Source of the DNA: Bifidobacterium catenulatum PV20-2
GTDB lineage: Bacteria; Actinomycetota; Actinomycetes; Actinomycetales; Bifidobacteriaceae
Reading direction: 5' to 3'
Assembly: GCF_000800455.1 (NCBI RefSeq)
Contig: NZ_CP007456.1
Coordinates: 1,240,001 to 1,304,000, forward strand
Length of the DNA stretch: 64,000 nt
Both the position numbers and the translations under genes were made by a program. Every line of letters begins with the position of its first letter. Positions within the stretch are counted from its first letter, which is position 1. Below are positions 23,719 through 33,010 of the stretch, piece by piece. Under the pieces are notes generated by a model. That model was not told the DNA's origin. It made no database searches and saw nothing but the letters and a program-made list of their open reading frames with translations.

Positions 23719-25827
23719 TCACTTGGCGGCTTCGACTTCCGCGATGGAGGCCTTGGCGGCTTCGACAACATGCTCGGCGGTGATGCCCAGATCGATCATG
23801 TTCTGAGCGCCGTCGCCCTGCAGGCCGAACTGCTCGATGGAAACCGGCTTGCCGTAGGAGCCGAGGTACTTGTACCACGGCATGGCAACGCCAGCCTCAA
23901 CGGAGACACGAGCCTTGACGGAGGCCGGAAGCACGGCTTCCTTGTACTCGGCGTCCTGCTCCTCGAACCATTCGAGGGACGGAGCGGACACAACGCGAGC
24001 CTTGATGCCTTCGTCAGTCAGGGTCTTGGCTGCGGACACGGCCCACTGCACTTCGGAACCGGTGGCCATGATGATGACATCCGGGGTGCCTTCAGTATCG
24101 ACGAGCACGTAGGCGCCCTTCTTGACGCCGTCCTTGGCCTTCTCGGCGGTCTCAGCGAGAACCGGAACGCCCTGACGGGTCAGCACCATGGCTGCCGGCA
24201 GAGTGTTCTTCTTCTCGAAGAAGTAGCGGTAGGCTTCGGCGGTCTCGTAAGCATCGGCCGGACGAACGACCTCAAGCTGCGGGATGGCGCGGAAGGAGGC
24301 CAGATGCTCCACCGGCTGGTGGGTCGGGCCATCTTCGCCGACGGCGACGGAGTCGTGGGACCACACATACAGGTTCGGAATCTGCATGAGGGCGGCCAGA
24401 CGCACGGCGGAACGCTCGTAGTCGGAGAACATGAAGAAGGTGCCGCCGAACGGACGGGTGTGGGAGCCCAGAAGGATGCCGTTGGTGATGGTACCCATGG
24501 TGAATTCGCGCACGCCGAAGTGCAGCTGACGGCCGTACGGGCTGCAGACCGGCCACTGCTTGGTGGCGCACTCGGCGGGAGCGAAGGTGGCAGCGCCCTT
24601 CAGATCGGTCTTGTTGGAGCCACCGAGGTCGGCGGAGCCGCCCCAGAGTTCCGGCATGACAGCGGCGATGGCATTCAGCACGGAGCCGGACGCGCCACGG
24701 GTTGCAACGCCCTTGCCGACTTCGAAAGTGGCTTCGAGGTCATCAATGGCCTTGTCGAAGCCTTCCGGCAGCTCGCCGGCCTTGAGGCGGTCGTACAGAG
24801 CGGCGTTGTCCGGGTTGGCCTTGCGCCATGCGTTGTACTTCTCGTCCCATTCCTTGTGGGCTTCGAGACCGCGCTCAGCAACCTTGCGTGCGTGAGCCAG
24901 AGCCTCTTCGTCGACGTGGAAGGACTCTTCCGGATCGTAGCCGAGCAGTTCCTTGAGGCCTGCGACGGCTTCGGCGCCCAGCTTGGAGCCATGAGAAGAC
25001 GGATCGTTGGTCTTGCCCGGGGTCGGCCAAGCGATCAAGGTGTCGACCTTGATGAGCTTCGGCTGGTTCGGGGCAGCCTCACGAGCCTTGGCGATGGTGT
25101 CGGCCAGACCCTCGACATCCTCCTTGTAGGAGCCGTCAGGCTGAATGAAGCTGAACTCGTCGGTGTACCAGCCGTAGGCCTGGAAGCGCTTGAGCACGTC
25201 TTCAGCCAGAACCAGGTTGGTGTCGCCTTCGATCTGGATGCGGTTGGCATCGAAGATCACGGTCAGGTTGCCCAGCTGCTGGTTGGCAGCGAGAGATGCA
25301 GCTTCGCCGGAGATACCTTCTTCGATATCGCCTTCGCCGCAGATGACCCAGATGTTGTGGTCGAACGGGGACTCGCCTGCCGGAGTTTCCGGATCAAGCA
25401 GGCCACGCTGGAAGCGCTGGCCATAGGCGAAACCGATGGCGGAAGCGAAGCCCTGGCCCAGCGGACCAGTGGTCATTTCGATGCCCGGGGTCAGGCCGTA
25501 TTCTGGATGACCCGGGGTACGGGTGTCAGCGCCGCCACGGAAGTTCTTCAGATCGTCCAGGGTCAGGCCGTAGCCGGAGAAGTACAGCTGGACGTACTGG
25601 GTGAGGGAGGCGTGGCCACCGGAAAGGATGAAGCGGTCGCGACCTTCCCAGTTGGGATCGTTCGGATCATGCTTGATGAAATGCTGATACAGGGTGTAGG
25701 CGATAGGCGCCAGGGAGACGGGGGAACCCGGGTGGCCGTGTCCCGCACGCTCAACCGCGTCGGCCGACAGGACCTTGGCCATCTTGATGGCGCGCTCGTC
25801 CAGCTCGGTCTCCTTGAATTCGGTCAT
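23719..25827 (-). CDS. tkt: transketolase
   Basis: Transketolase transfers two-carbon units between sugar phosphates with thiamine diphosphate. The 702-residue length is standard. Visible signatures are GHGHPGSPVSLAP near the N-terminus, the diphosphate-binding motif VICGEGDIEEGISGEAASLA, TGPLGQGFASAIG, and the second-domain segment HDSVAVGEDGPTHQPVEHL. Start ATG 25827 is preceded by AAGGAAAG. It lies divergent to hrcA across a 390-base gap. The gap contains a LacI-type operator-like motif, fitting control by a sugar-responsive regulator. Together with tal it provides the pentose interconversions of the bifid shunt. Confidence 0.98.
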   Translation of the reverse strand: MTEFKETELDERAIKMAKVLSADAVERAGHGHPGSPVSLAPIAYTLYQHFIKHDPNDPNWEGRDRFILSGGHASLTQYVQLYFSGYGLTLDDLKNFRGGADTRTPGHPEYGLTPGIEMTTGPLGQGFASAIGFAYGQRFQRGLLDPETPAGESPFDHNIWVICGEGDIEEGISGEAASLAANQQLGNLTVIFDANRIQIEGDTNLVLAEDVLKRFQAYGWYTDEFSFIQPDGSYKEDVEGLADTIAKAREAAPNQPKLIKVDTLIAWPTPGKTNDPSSHGSKLGAEAVAGLKELLGYDPEESFHVDEEALAHARKVAERGLEAHKEWDEKYNAWRKANPDNAALYDRLKAGELPEGFDKAIDDLEATFEVGKGVATRGASGSVLNAIAAVMPELWGGSADLGGSNKTDLKGAATFAPAECATKQWPVCSPYGRQLHFGVREFTMGTITNGILLGSHTRPFGGTFFMFSDYERSAVRLAALMQIPNLYVWSHDSVAVGEDGPTHQPVEHLASFRAIPQLEVVRPADAYETAEAYRYFFEKKNTLPAAMVLTRQGVPVLAETAEKAKDGVKKGAYVLVDTEGTPDVIIMATGSEVQWAVSAAKTLTDEGIKARVVSAPSLEWFEEQDAEYKEAVLPASVKARVSVEAGVAMPWYKYLGSYGKPVSIEQFGLQGDGAQNMIDLGITAEHVVEAAKASIAEVEAAK

Positions 25828-25966
25828 GGATTACTTTCCTTCCAATTGGTCGGGCCGCGTATCCGGCTTGTGCCGAGCGCTCGACGCCCTCACATTGCGT
25901 TTTCCATAGTAGCGACGTGAGGTGACGTTGTGATGGATTTTTGGCGTGTTTTGGTAGTTTGTGTTA

Positions 25967-25984
25967 TGTTAACGCTCACAATTA
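25967..25984. promoter_or_regulatory. LacI-type operator-like motif upstream of tkt
   Basis: TGTTAACGCTCACAATTA lies 140 bases upstream of tkt in the tkt-hrcA gap. It resembles the TGTTxxCGCTxACA operators of LacI-type regulators and matches 16 of 18 bases of a second site at 38831. Global LacI-type regulators of carbohydrate use are known in bifidobacteria; the regulator here is inference. Confidence 0.5.
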
Positions 25985-26085
25985 ACATTCTCGTGCGATT
26001 GTTTTGTTCGATTGGTGGTATGACGAGCATTTCGGGAGATTGCTATCGGAAAAAACGAGAAACGAGTACTCTGGAAGCGAACGTA

Positions 26086-26112
26086 TTAGCACTCGCGCCG
26101 CGCGAGTGCTAA
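26086..26112 (+). promoter_or_regulatory. CIRCE operator (HrcA binding site)
   Basis: TTAGCACTC, nine bases, GAGTGCTAA: a perfect 9-9-9 CIRCE element. It lies 106 bases before hrcA and predicts that hrcA and dnaJ are repressed by HrcA and released on heat shock. Confidence 0.97.
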
Positions 26113-26218
26113 TACAATGGGAGGAACATTTACGGAAGACGGTTTCGCCTAATATCGCAGATATTCCGAAAACCGGATTCCGCTGAGTCGTATCGCGTAT
26201 GTAGGAGAGGAGGCACGC

Positions 26219-27352
26219 ATGACGCAGTCAAGACGTATGTTGATACTGCGTGCCGTCGTCGAGGACTATATTCGCTCGCAGGAGCCAGTTGGTTCGACCA
26301 CCTTGACCAAAGATCATGATCTGGGCGTCAGCTCGGCCACTGTCCGTAATGATATGGCCGCCTTGGAAGATGAGGGATACCTTATTCAACCCCATACATC
26401 GGCAGGGCGCATACCAACGGAAAAAGGGTACCGATACTTCGTGGACCGTTTGGCCACGGTGGTGCCGATGTCCGAAGCGCAACGTCGTGGCATCAATAGC
26501 TTTTTGTCGGGATCCGTCAATCTGCAGGACACCTTGCAGCGCGCAGCCCGTCTTCTGGCGCAGATCACCGGTCAGGTCGCGGTCGTGGCGGCACCGTCGT
26601 TGGCGAAATCGACGTTACGGCATATAGAAATCGTTCCCGTATCAATCAACACCTTGTTGGCCGTCGTCATCACCGATACCGGCCGAGTGGCGCAGCATAT
26701 GCTCAACGTTTCCGAGTTGCCGAATACCACGGTGCTGTCGCATCTGGTCAACGAAATCAACGCGCAGTGTGCCAGCGTTTCTTTGACTCGAACCGCGGAC
26801 TATGTCAGGCAGATGTCGTCTCGCAAGGAATACCACTCCATCAGCAAATTGGCGGAAACGCTTGCTCAAGCTTTCGATGGTATGGCCGACGACGAGCGCG
26901 CGAGCGAACTCTATATGGCAGGAACCTCACGGCTCGCGCACCAGCGTACCGTGGCCGATCTCGCACCATTGTTCGATGCGTTGGAGGAGCAAGTCGTGCT
27001 CATGAAACTCATGAGCTCGTTGAGCGAAGCCACGCAATCCAATGGAGTCGGGGTGGCCATCGGATCCGAAACGCACACGCCCGGTCTACTGCATGCATCC
27101 GTGGTGACCAGCGGATACGGTCGAACCTCGGCAACCGTCGACGACACCACAAAAGGCGAGACTGCAGAAGAACAGGGGAGAGAGGCCAGCGATCGCACCA
27201 CTACAGCGCAGAATTCCAGCGAGCCCATTGCCTTCGTCGGGTCCATTGGACCGACGCATATGGACTACGCGGCAACCATGGCTGCAGTGCGTGCCGTCGC
27301 CAGATATCTGACCGCATTCGTGGCGCACGACGAAAACCAAACCAACAGCTGA
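26219..27352 (+). CDS. hrcA: heat-inducible transcription repressor HrcA
   Basis: HrcA is the repressor of class I heat-shock genes. The N-terminal winged helix is clear (RRMLILRAVVEDYIRSQEPVG, then LGVSSATVRNDMAALEDEGYL), and PHTSAGRIPTEKGYRYFVD is the family signature. The C-terminal domain is of the usual length. At 377 residues it carries a low-complexity insertion (about 305-345) rich in T, E and S, as bifidobacterial HrcA often does. ATG 26219 follows AGGAGAGGAGG. A CIRCE site lies upstream, so it represses itself, and dnaJ follows within 53 bases. Confidence 0.96.
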   Translation: MTQSRRMLILRAVVEDYIRSQEPVGSTTLTKDHDLGVSSATVRNDMAALEDEGYLIQPHTSAGRIPTEKGYRYFVDRLATVVPMSEAQRRGINSFLSGSVNLQDTLQRAARLLAQITGQVAVVAAPSLAKSTLRHIEIVPVSINTLLAVVITDTGRVAQHMLNVSELPNTTVLSHLVNEINAQCASVSLTRTADYVRQMSSRKEYHSISKLAETLAQAFDGMADDERASELYMAGTSRLAHQRTVADLAPLFDALEEQVVLMKLMSSLSEATQSNGVGVAIGSETHTPGLLHASVVTSGYGRTSATVDDTTKGETAEEQGREASDRTTTAQNSSEPIAFVGSIGPTHMDYAATMAAVRAVARYLTAFVAHDENQTNS

Positions 27353-27405
27353 CCCCGCCTTATGGCACAATGACACGCGAAAAGCAATAGGGAAAAGGAA
27401 CAACC

Positions 27406-28557
27406 GTGACGGACTATTACGAAGTGCTGGGCGTAGACCGCTCCGCAAGCGACGACGAGATCAAAAAAGCTTATCGAAAGATGAGCCGCAAATATCATCC
27501 CGATATCGCAGGTCCGGAATTCGAAGACAAGTTCAAGGAAGTTAATAACGCCTATGAAGTGTTGTCCGACCCGCAGAAGCGTCAGATGTTCGACGCCGGT
27601 GTGGACCCGAACGATCCAAATGCCGGAGGTATGAGCGGCAGCGGATTCGGTGGCGGGTTCGGCGACATGGGAGACATCTTCAGCATGTTCACCGGAGGTG
27701 CCTTCGGCGGTGGTAATGGCGGACCGACCCCGCGTACGCAGCCAGGACGTGATTCACTTGCCACGGTAACCATCGACTTGAAGACGGCGGTGTTCGGCGA
27801 CACCGCGCATGTTGAGATCAAGACGTTCGGTCTATGTCAGGAATGCGCCGGCACAGGATGCCAGAAAGGCACCCAGCCCGCGCAATGCCCTGACTGCCAT
27901 GGACAAGGCTATGCCCAGCGCGTGGTACGCACCATGCTCGGCCAAATGATGACCACTGCGCCATGCGAACGCTGCGAAGGGCACGGTACCGTTATAGAAA
28001 ATCCGTGTCCATCCTGCCTTGGTCATGGTCGCGTGCGCGTCACCCGTAATGTCGGCGTGTCCGTGCCTGCCGGCGTGACGAACAATACTCGTCTTCGTCT
28101 CGCCAATCAGGGCGAAGTGGGTGAAAACGGCGGTGTTGCCGGCGACCTGTATGTCGATATCCGTATCGCTCAGGACGACACCTTCACTCGTGACGGTGAT
28201 GATTTACACTGCTGGATCCAAGTGCCGATGAGCTGGGCCGTGCTGGGGCATGATCTGGAAATCGACACGTTCGACGGCAAGCAGTCGGTGAGCGTGCCAG
28301 CAGGAAGCCAGCCTGACGACACTGTGACCTTGAAGAATCTGGGTGTCACGCATCTTAACAACAAGAACGAGCGTGGCGATCTAGTGGCGCATATCGCAGT
28401 GAAGATTCCGACAAAGCTCACTGACGACGAACGTACCTTGATGGAACGGTTCGCAGAAAAACATGACACAGATGCCCAACATGTTGCGGTAAGCGCACGC
28501 CCGGCCTCCGGGACGAAGAAGGGCTTCTTCTCCAAGTTAAAGGATGCGTTGCGCTGA
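27406..28557 (+). CDS. dnaJ: chaperone DnaJ
   Basis: DnaJ is the co-chaperone of DnaK. The J-domain has the HPD motif at 31-33. A glycine-rich region follows (about 74-105), then the zinc-binding domain with four CxxC pairs at 144/147, 161/164, 187/190 and 201/204, each in a CxxCxGxG setting, and the C-terminal substrate-binding domain. GTG 27406 is the start, with AAAAGGAAC upstream. It lies in the CIRCE-controlled hrcA operon. The length (383) is normal. A second DnaJ usually exists elsewhere in bifidobacteria, next to dnaK. Confidence 0.96.
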   Translation: MTDYYEVLGVDRSASDDEIKKAYRKMSRKYHPDIAGPEFEDKFKEVNNAYEVLSDPQKRQMFDAGVDPNDPNAGGMSGSGFGGGFGDMGDIFSMFTGGAFGGGNGGPTPRTQPGRDSLATVTIDLKTAVFGDTAHVEIKTFGLCQECAGTGCQKGTQPAQCPDCHGQGYAQRVVRTMLGQMMTTAPCERCEGHGTVIENPCPSCLGHGRVRVTRNVGVSVPAGVTNNTRLRLANQGEVGENGGVAGDLYVDIRIAQDDTFTRDGDDLHCWIQVPMSWAVLGHDLEIDTFDGKQSVSVPAGSQPDDTVTLKNLGVTHLNNKNERGDLVAHIAVKIPTKLTDDERTLMERFAEKHDTDAQHVAVSARPASGTKKGFFSKLKDALR

Positions 28558-28613
28558 ATCTGCCTGTTCTAATGCCGTACGTCCGATGAGAAAACAGCGT
28601 TAGATCGCATATC

Positions 28614-28657
28614 AAATAGCCGGTTGCTTCACAAAAATCGAGGCAACCGGCTATTTT
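28614..28657 (+). terminator. hrcA-dnaJ terminator
   Basis: AAATAGCCGGTTGC (28614-28627) pairs perfectly over 14 bp with GCAACCGGCTATTT (28643-28656), followed by TG. It is also T-rich on the minus strand side and may act both ways. Confidence 0.85.
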
Positions 28658-28729
28658 GTCAATGTTTCTGCTGTAGCAAGCGGATCGCCTCACGCCTACA
28701 ACAGCCAATCATCAGACATATCTACGTGT

Positions 28730-29521
28730 TTATTTGAGCAATGACCGGCACATGGCGCGATACTGGCTCACATATCCGCCGCCGAAGAAAACGCAATGGC
28801 CGGCGATGGGGTAGAGCTGCCACAATGTGGTGCGCTCCTGCCATCCCGCTTTCAACGGGTGCACGGACTGGTATCCGTCGAGAATGTCCCGCAGATACGA
28901 CATGCCGAATAGGTCAAGCATGGCGAGATCCTCTTCACGATGCCCGCCATGCGCTGCCGGATCGATAAGCACCGCTTCCACGGATCCGGAATCGGCTGAC
29001 CACATGACATTGCCGCTCCACAGATCGCCATGCACACGCGCAGGCTTATCGTTAGCCGCTTTGCCCAGAATTTCAGGCAGCGCTTCAATGACAGCTTCAG
29101 TCAATTCCATATCGTAGTCGGTCAGTTCGCGACGTTGAATACCGAGCCGTACCATCGGTCGGAGCCTGCCCTCAGCCAAATATGTGGCCACGTCATCCCA
29201 TTCGCCGGTATCCATAGGAACGGGATCCTGCAGGGGGCCGAAATAGCAGGTTCCCGTATAGCCGGCCGGGGCGGATCCGAAATAATCAGCGCCGGCATCG
29301 TGCATGCGGGCGAGGGACGCGCCGAAATCATGCGCGGCCTGCAGTGTCGGCCCGCAGGCGTTCACACGTTCGATATCGAGATAATCCTTGCCCCAATCGT
29401 ATACGTCCACAACACGCGAACCTCCCTTAGAGCTCGCTTCACCAAGCCATTGCAGGCCACGGCCTTCACATTCGAAGAAACCTTCCGGGCTGAATGCTCT
29501 GCTTTTACGGTATTTGCTCAT
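28730..29521 (-). CDS. fructosamine-kinase-family protein
   Basis: This member of the protein-kinase-like fold used by fructosamine/ketosamine kinases phosphorylates glycated amines so that they break down. The catalytic loop VHGDLWSGNVMWS and the metal-binding IDPAAHGGHREEDLAMLDLFG are typical. The N-terminal SPEGFFECEGRGLQWL is the family's lysine-containing strand region. ATG 29521 gives 263 residues, the family length. The frame is open to 29629, but the added residues have no family character, and GAAAGG lies before 29521. It stands alone on the minus strand between dnaJ and uppP. Confidence 0.82.
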   Translation of the reverse strand: MSKYRKSRAFSPEGFFECEGRGLQWLGEASSKGGSRVVDVYDWGKDYLDIERVNACGPTLQAAHDFGASLARMHDAGADYFGSAPAGYTGTCYFGPLQDPVPMDTGEWDDVATYLAEGRLRPMVRLGIQRRELTDYDMELTEAVIEALPEILGKAANDKPARVHGDLWSGNVMWSADSGSVEAVLIDPAAHGGHREEDLAMLDLFGMSYLRDILDGYQSVHPLKAGWQERTTLWQLYPIAGHCVFFGGGYVSQYRAMCRSLLK

Positions 29522-29721
29522 AATGCCGGGCCTTTCTTTTGCATCATGCGCCACGTTTGCGAGACTATGTAGAGTCGCTGGCGAGATTCCGATAGATTTT
29601 GGCACCATTGTGTGCATGGTTTGAGACAACTCAAGGATCCATAGCGAAAAATTAGGCCCCTCTCGCTAGTCTTAGATGCGGAAAAGCAGACGAAACCATT
29701 AATACATGTAAAAGAGGGTTC

Positions 29722-30606
29722 ATGAATTTCTTCCAAGCGATTTTCCTTGGGCTGGTGCAGGCATTGACCGAGTACCTGCCGGTTTCTTCCAGTGCCCATA
29801 TCCGCATCATCGGCGATTTGATGCTGGGATCTGACCCGGGCGCCGCGTTTACCGCCATTATTCAGATCGGCACCGAGCTTGCCGTGATTTTGTATTTCCG
29901 TCACGACATCATCCGTATTCTCGGTGCTTGGTTTGGCTCCCTGTTCGGCAAGGAGGGCAAGGATTTCAAAAGCCGCATGGGCGCGCACAATCCGGATACC
30001 CAGATGGGCTGGTTCATTATCCTCGGCACCATGCCGATTCTGATTGCGGGCCTGCTGTTCAAGCATGCCATCGAAGGATCGCTGCGCAATCTGTGGATCA
30101 CCGTCACCGTGCTTGTGCTGTTCGGCGTGTTGCTGTGGGTGGTCGATGCTCGTTCCAAGCAGGTCAAGACCATGAAGGAAATGACTTGGAAGGACGCGTT
30201 GATCTTCGGCATCGGCCAGATGCTCGCCTTAATTCCAGGCGTTTCCCGTTCCGGCGGCACCATCACCTTCGGACGTGCTATGGGGTACACCCGTGAGGCA
30301 GCCGTTCGCGTGAGCTTCCTTATGGCCATTCCCGCCGTGTTCGGCGCAGGCATTCTAGAAGCCGTATCGGCCGTTAAGGACGTTGCGGCAGGGGATGCCG
30401 GCATGTTCCCAGGCTGGGGTCCGACCATCGCCGCAGCCGTCGTGGCGTTCGTAGTCGGCTACGTGGTGATCATCGGCTTCCTGAAGTTCGTATCCACATT
30501 CTCGTACAAGGCGTTCGCCATCTACCGCATCGGCTTGGCTGTCGTCGTGGCACTGCTGCTGATCACAGGCGTGCTCTCTCCGCTGGAAGCCGTGGCTGCA
30601 GCGTGA
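29722..30606 (+). CDS. uppP: undecaprenyl-diphosphatase
   Basis: UppP (BacA) removes phosphate from undecaprenyl diphosphate, recycling the lipid carrier of cell-wall synthesis. It is an integral membrane protein of 294 residues with about eight helices. Signatures are LGLVQALTEYLPVSSSAH (N-terminal motif), IQIGTELAV and the second motif IGQMLALIPGVSRSGGTI, whose arginine and serines form the active site. ATG 29722 follows AAAAGAGGG. It is transcribed alone. Overproduction of this protein is known to give bacitracin tolerance in other bacteria. Confidence 0.96.
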   Translation: MNFFQAIFLGLVQALTEYLPVSSSAHIRIIGDLMLGSDPGAAFTAIIQIGTELAVILYFRHDIIRILGAWFGSLFGKEGKDFKSRMGAHNPDTQMGWFIILGTMPILIAGLLFKHAIEGSLRNLWITVTVLVLFGVLLWVVDARSKQVKTMKEMTWKDALIFGIGQMLALIPGVSRSGGTITFGRAMGYTREAAVRVSFLMAIPAVFGAGILEAVSAVKDVAAGDAGMFPGWGPTIAAAVVAFVVGYVVIIGFLKFVSTFSYKAFAIYRIGLAVVVALLLITGVLSPLEAVAAA

Positions 30607-30634
30607 ACCTAATTCGATAAGCGAACAACAAACA

Positions 30635-30676
30635 AAAAGTTGGGCCGACCATCCTGTGATGATTGGCCCAACTTGT
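30635..30676 (-). terminator. terminator between uppP and the PAC2 gene
   Basis: AAGTTGGGCC (30637-30646) pairs perfectly with GGCCCAACTT (30665-30674). On the minus strand it is followed by TTTTTGTTTGTT. It ends the PAC2 gene and may also stop uppP transcripts. Confidence 0.8.
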
Positions 30677-30705
30677 ATATTGGCAGCCTATCGTCAGTCG
30701 CAACG

Positions 30706-31530
30706 TCAATTGCCGCGCAAGAACGATTCGGCCTCGCGGATCAATTCCTCACATGCCGGCATGCCATTCGACGCGATACGTTGTGCCTGAGCGTTCAAAT
30801 CGTAATCCCGCTCCAAACAGGCAAGATAATCTCCAGAGTGCGTCTGCTCAACAATCTCATCGGCATTCTTGCGCCATTCTGCGGCCTTCCTATTCAAATC
30901 ACCCTCGATAAGCGGATGCTCCAACAGAAGCGACAATGCGCGAACCAGCTCAAGCGTGCCCTGCAAACATTCCGTATTGGCGCAATAATGAGGCACGGAG
31001 ACCCACATGGACGTGGTTCGGAATCCCGCATCCGACGCAAAAGCGTCAAGAATGTTGGGAATGCCCACAGGGCCGTTATATTCCTTGTCAGGCTCGCTTT
31101 CGCAGCCATTCTTGGAAATATCAAGCGGCAAAGGCCTCGTATGAGGGCAGTCGTCGAACATGGATCCTAGCGTGACAATATCGCTCACATCATAATCCTC
31201 TGCGATGCGCAATGTTTGTCTGCAGTATTCCTCCCAACGATAATTCGGCTCGGGGGCAATCTGCGCAAGAAAATGCAGCGTAGGGGAGACGTCAATGTCA
31301 TAAAACGTGGTCTGCGGCCAAATGATTCGCTTACGTCCCTGTACCGAGCAGATCATCGGACGAGCCACCTGATAATCATAAAAACCCTCGTTGTCGATAT
31401 GACGAACCTCCTGTGAATCATATCGCGATACAAGATGCCGTATGACATTCGTCGCGGCCTGGCAGGCATCATTCCAACCCTCGAATGCGGCGATCAATAT
31501 CGTCGTTCGTCTTGTCGTCTCCTCACACAT
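30706..31530 (-). CDS. PAC2-family protein
   Basis: This 274-residue protein belongs to the PAC2 family, named for a eukaryotic proteasome assembly chaperone. Visible family features are LIAAFEGWNDACQAATNVI near the N-terminus, the acidic IDNEGFYDYQVARP and the conserved VTLGSMFDDCPHTRP block, followed by SMWVSVPHYC. PAC2 proteins in actinobacteria have no known enzymatic role. ATG 31530 has no clear ribosome-binding site, so the transcript may be leaderless. It is followed by its own terminator and stands apart from other genes. Confidence 0.85.
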   Translation of the reverse strand: MCEETTRRTTILIAAFEGWNDACQAATNVIRHLVSRYDSQEVRHIDNEGFYDYQVARPMICSVQGRKRIIWPQTTFYDIDVSPTLHFLAQIAPEPNYRWEEYCRQTLRIAEDYDVSDIVTLGSMFDDCPHTRPLPLDISKNGCESEPDKEYNGPVGIPNILDAFASDAGFRTTSMWVSVPHYCANTECLQGTLELVRALSLLLEHPLIEGDLNRKAAEWRKNADEIVEQTHSGDYLACLERDYDLNAQAQRIASNGMPACEELIREAESFLRGN

Positions 31531-31871
31531 GTCTTAAATGTATAACGAAACCGAAGAGGCTGCGACACGCTTTTGCCGTCGGTGAATGACGAGCATTTGC
31601 GATATCACTGCAGACAGTCAACGAAACAGTTAACGGTCTATTTTCACAGCACCTTCAGCCGTTTATCATTTTGTCCGATAATGTACGCTGTGCGACAGTG
31701 TTTCGATCGGGCTGCAAGAATGGCTTTATTTCAACGGTTTGAAGCCATGTTAATCAGCGGTTTGGACCGAGGCCTGCCAAAAGGTAGCCAAACCCGTATA
31801 TGACAATTGGCTATGGAGATGAAGTGACCCATGGCCTCGGTTTGCATTGCCCTTGCCGTGGGTCGGTTTCA

Positions 31872-32504
31872 TCATACCCGGCATCCCTGCCCGGCGAGTT
31901 TCGCCAAGCTGGCGTCGGGCGCATCGAACCACACCCCGCGCTTGGCGGGCGACACCAGCTCCGCGCCCAGCCCGTGCCCCGGCGTCCATCTGCGGACGAA
32001 CCCCGATGCGTCGCGGTAGGCCACCATGCCGCACTCCGACCTCCAGAAGCCCTGCCATTCCGGCGTCTCGCGGCTCTTGTCGAAGTCGAAGCAGCCGTCC
32101 CTCAGAAGGGCCAAGAGATCGGGTTCGACGGGTTCGCCGGTCACAGGGTCGTTGACGACCAGACACAGGTCGGCGGCGTTGCGCCTCACGGCGGAGATTC
32201 GCCATGACTTCGGCAGACCGCCGGGCTCGAACGTCACGAGGCGGTCGTCCGGCACCACGCGCCATGCGTCCGTCAGGCCATTGCGCGGGTCGCGGTCGGG
32301 CAGGTCGGCGGACGGGCGCACGTCGTCGGGGTCGATTCTCCCGAACGGCCCCTCGACCTTCCGGCTTTCGCCCAGCAGGAGGTCGTCCGGCGAGGCGTCC
32401 GTTCTCGTCAGCCAGTTCCACGGTCGTTCCGGCCTGTCCCGCCCCAACCACAGTCCGCCGCCCCCGTCGCGCCACAGCACCACGGTCTCCGGCTCCCTCG
32501 ACAT
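31872..32504 (-). CDS. unknown protein of the prophage remnant
   Basis: A 210-residue protein starts at ATG 32504, behind AAAGG at eleven bases. The composition is rich in D, R, W and G, with regular alternation and a plausible globular character (for example ETVVLWRDGGGGLWLG, NDPVTGEPVEPDLLALL, FWRSECGMVAYRDASGFV). I do not recognise a family. It lies inside the repeat-bounded remnant, opposite to a RusA-like stub. Its GC content is markedly higher than that of the neighbouring core genes. Confidence 0.5.
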   Translation of the reverse strand: MSREPETVVLWRDGGGGLWLGRDRPERPWNWLTRTDASPDDLLLGESRKVEGPFGRIDPDDVRPSADLPDRDPRNGLTDAWRVVPDDRLVTFEPGGLPKSWRISAVRRNAADLCLVVNDPVTGEPVEPDLLALLRDGCFDFDKSRETPEWQGFWRSECGMVAYRDASGFVRRWTPGHGLGAELVSPAKRGVWFDAPDASLAKLAGQGCRV

Positions 32505-32580
32505 ATGCTCGCCAACCTTTCGTCGTTGTTTTCCTATCCATCTAAGGCATGGCGCGGAAACCGGCGGGACAGCCAAGGGC

Positions 32581-32862
32581 ATGACTGGTTACGCGGTGGA
32601 GTTCCATATCCCGACGGAGCATTTCATGTCCTCACTGACCAAGGTGTCCTCCACGACGAGGGCGAGGCACAGGGCTTGGATACGCAGGTACGCGCGTGGC
32701 GTCTGGCGAGCCGCAATCGAAGCGGGCGCATACAGAACGGAGCGCTTCGTCGCCTTGGCGATGGTGCAGTGGCCGGGGCCCTCGATCTACCCGACGATGT
32801 CCTGCGCGGAGACGCTGAAGTCAGAGGAACCGGGAGAATTGAAGGGTGCGGAGAGGAAATAG
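32581..32862 (+). pseudogene. RusA-like Holliday-junction resolvase, truncated
   Basis: The first 65 residues from ATG 32581 resemble phage RusA-type resolvases: AVEFHIPTEHFMSSLTK, then RHRAWIRRYARGVWRAAI and FVALAMVQWPGPSIY. The family's catalytic aspartates normally follow the last motif within about 15 residues (DxDN). Instead the frame changes to unrelated residues and ends at 32862. The gene has lost its catalytic half, probably by a deletion near 32790. It shows that the remnant comes from a phage. Confidence 0.5.
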
Positions 32863-32893
32863 GTTCGACCGAGCCGTTTCTTCCTCCGGGATG

Positions 32894-32928
32894 CAAGCGC
32901 GAACAACGGTTTGTTGTACCCGCGCTTG
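32894..32928. repeat. two-step inverted repeat before the regulator pair
   Basis: CAAGCGCG (32894-32901) pairs with CGCGCTTG (32921-32928), and within it AACAA pairs with TTGTT. The hairpin stands 80 bases before the HTH gene. It could be a terminator remnant or an operator for the HTH protein. Confidence 0.4.
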
Positions 32929-33010
32929 GCGAACGGGCCATGCCCTTAGAATGGAATCAGCAAGCGCACAGCGAGGCGCTCGAATCGTTTTCCGATGTCG
33001 GGAGGTAGTC

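Noticed and set aside
22523-25920. long plus-strand frames opposite tal and tkt
   Set aside because: They are shadows of the highly biased tal and tkt codons. They contain no recognisable domain, and the minus-strand proteins are unmistakable.
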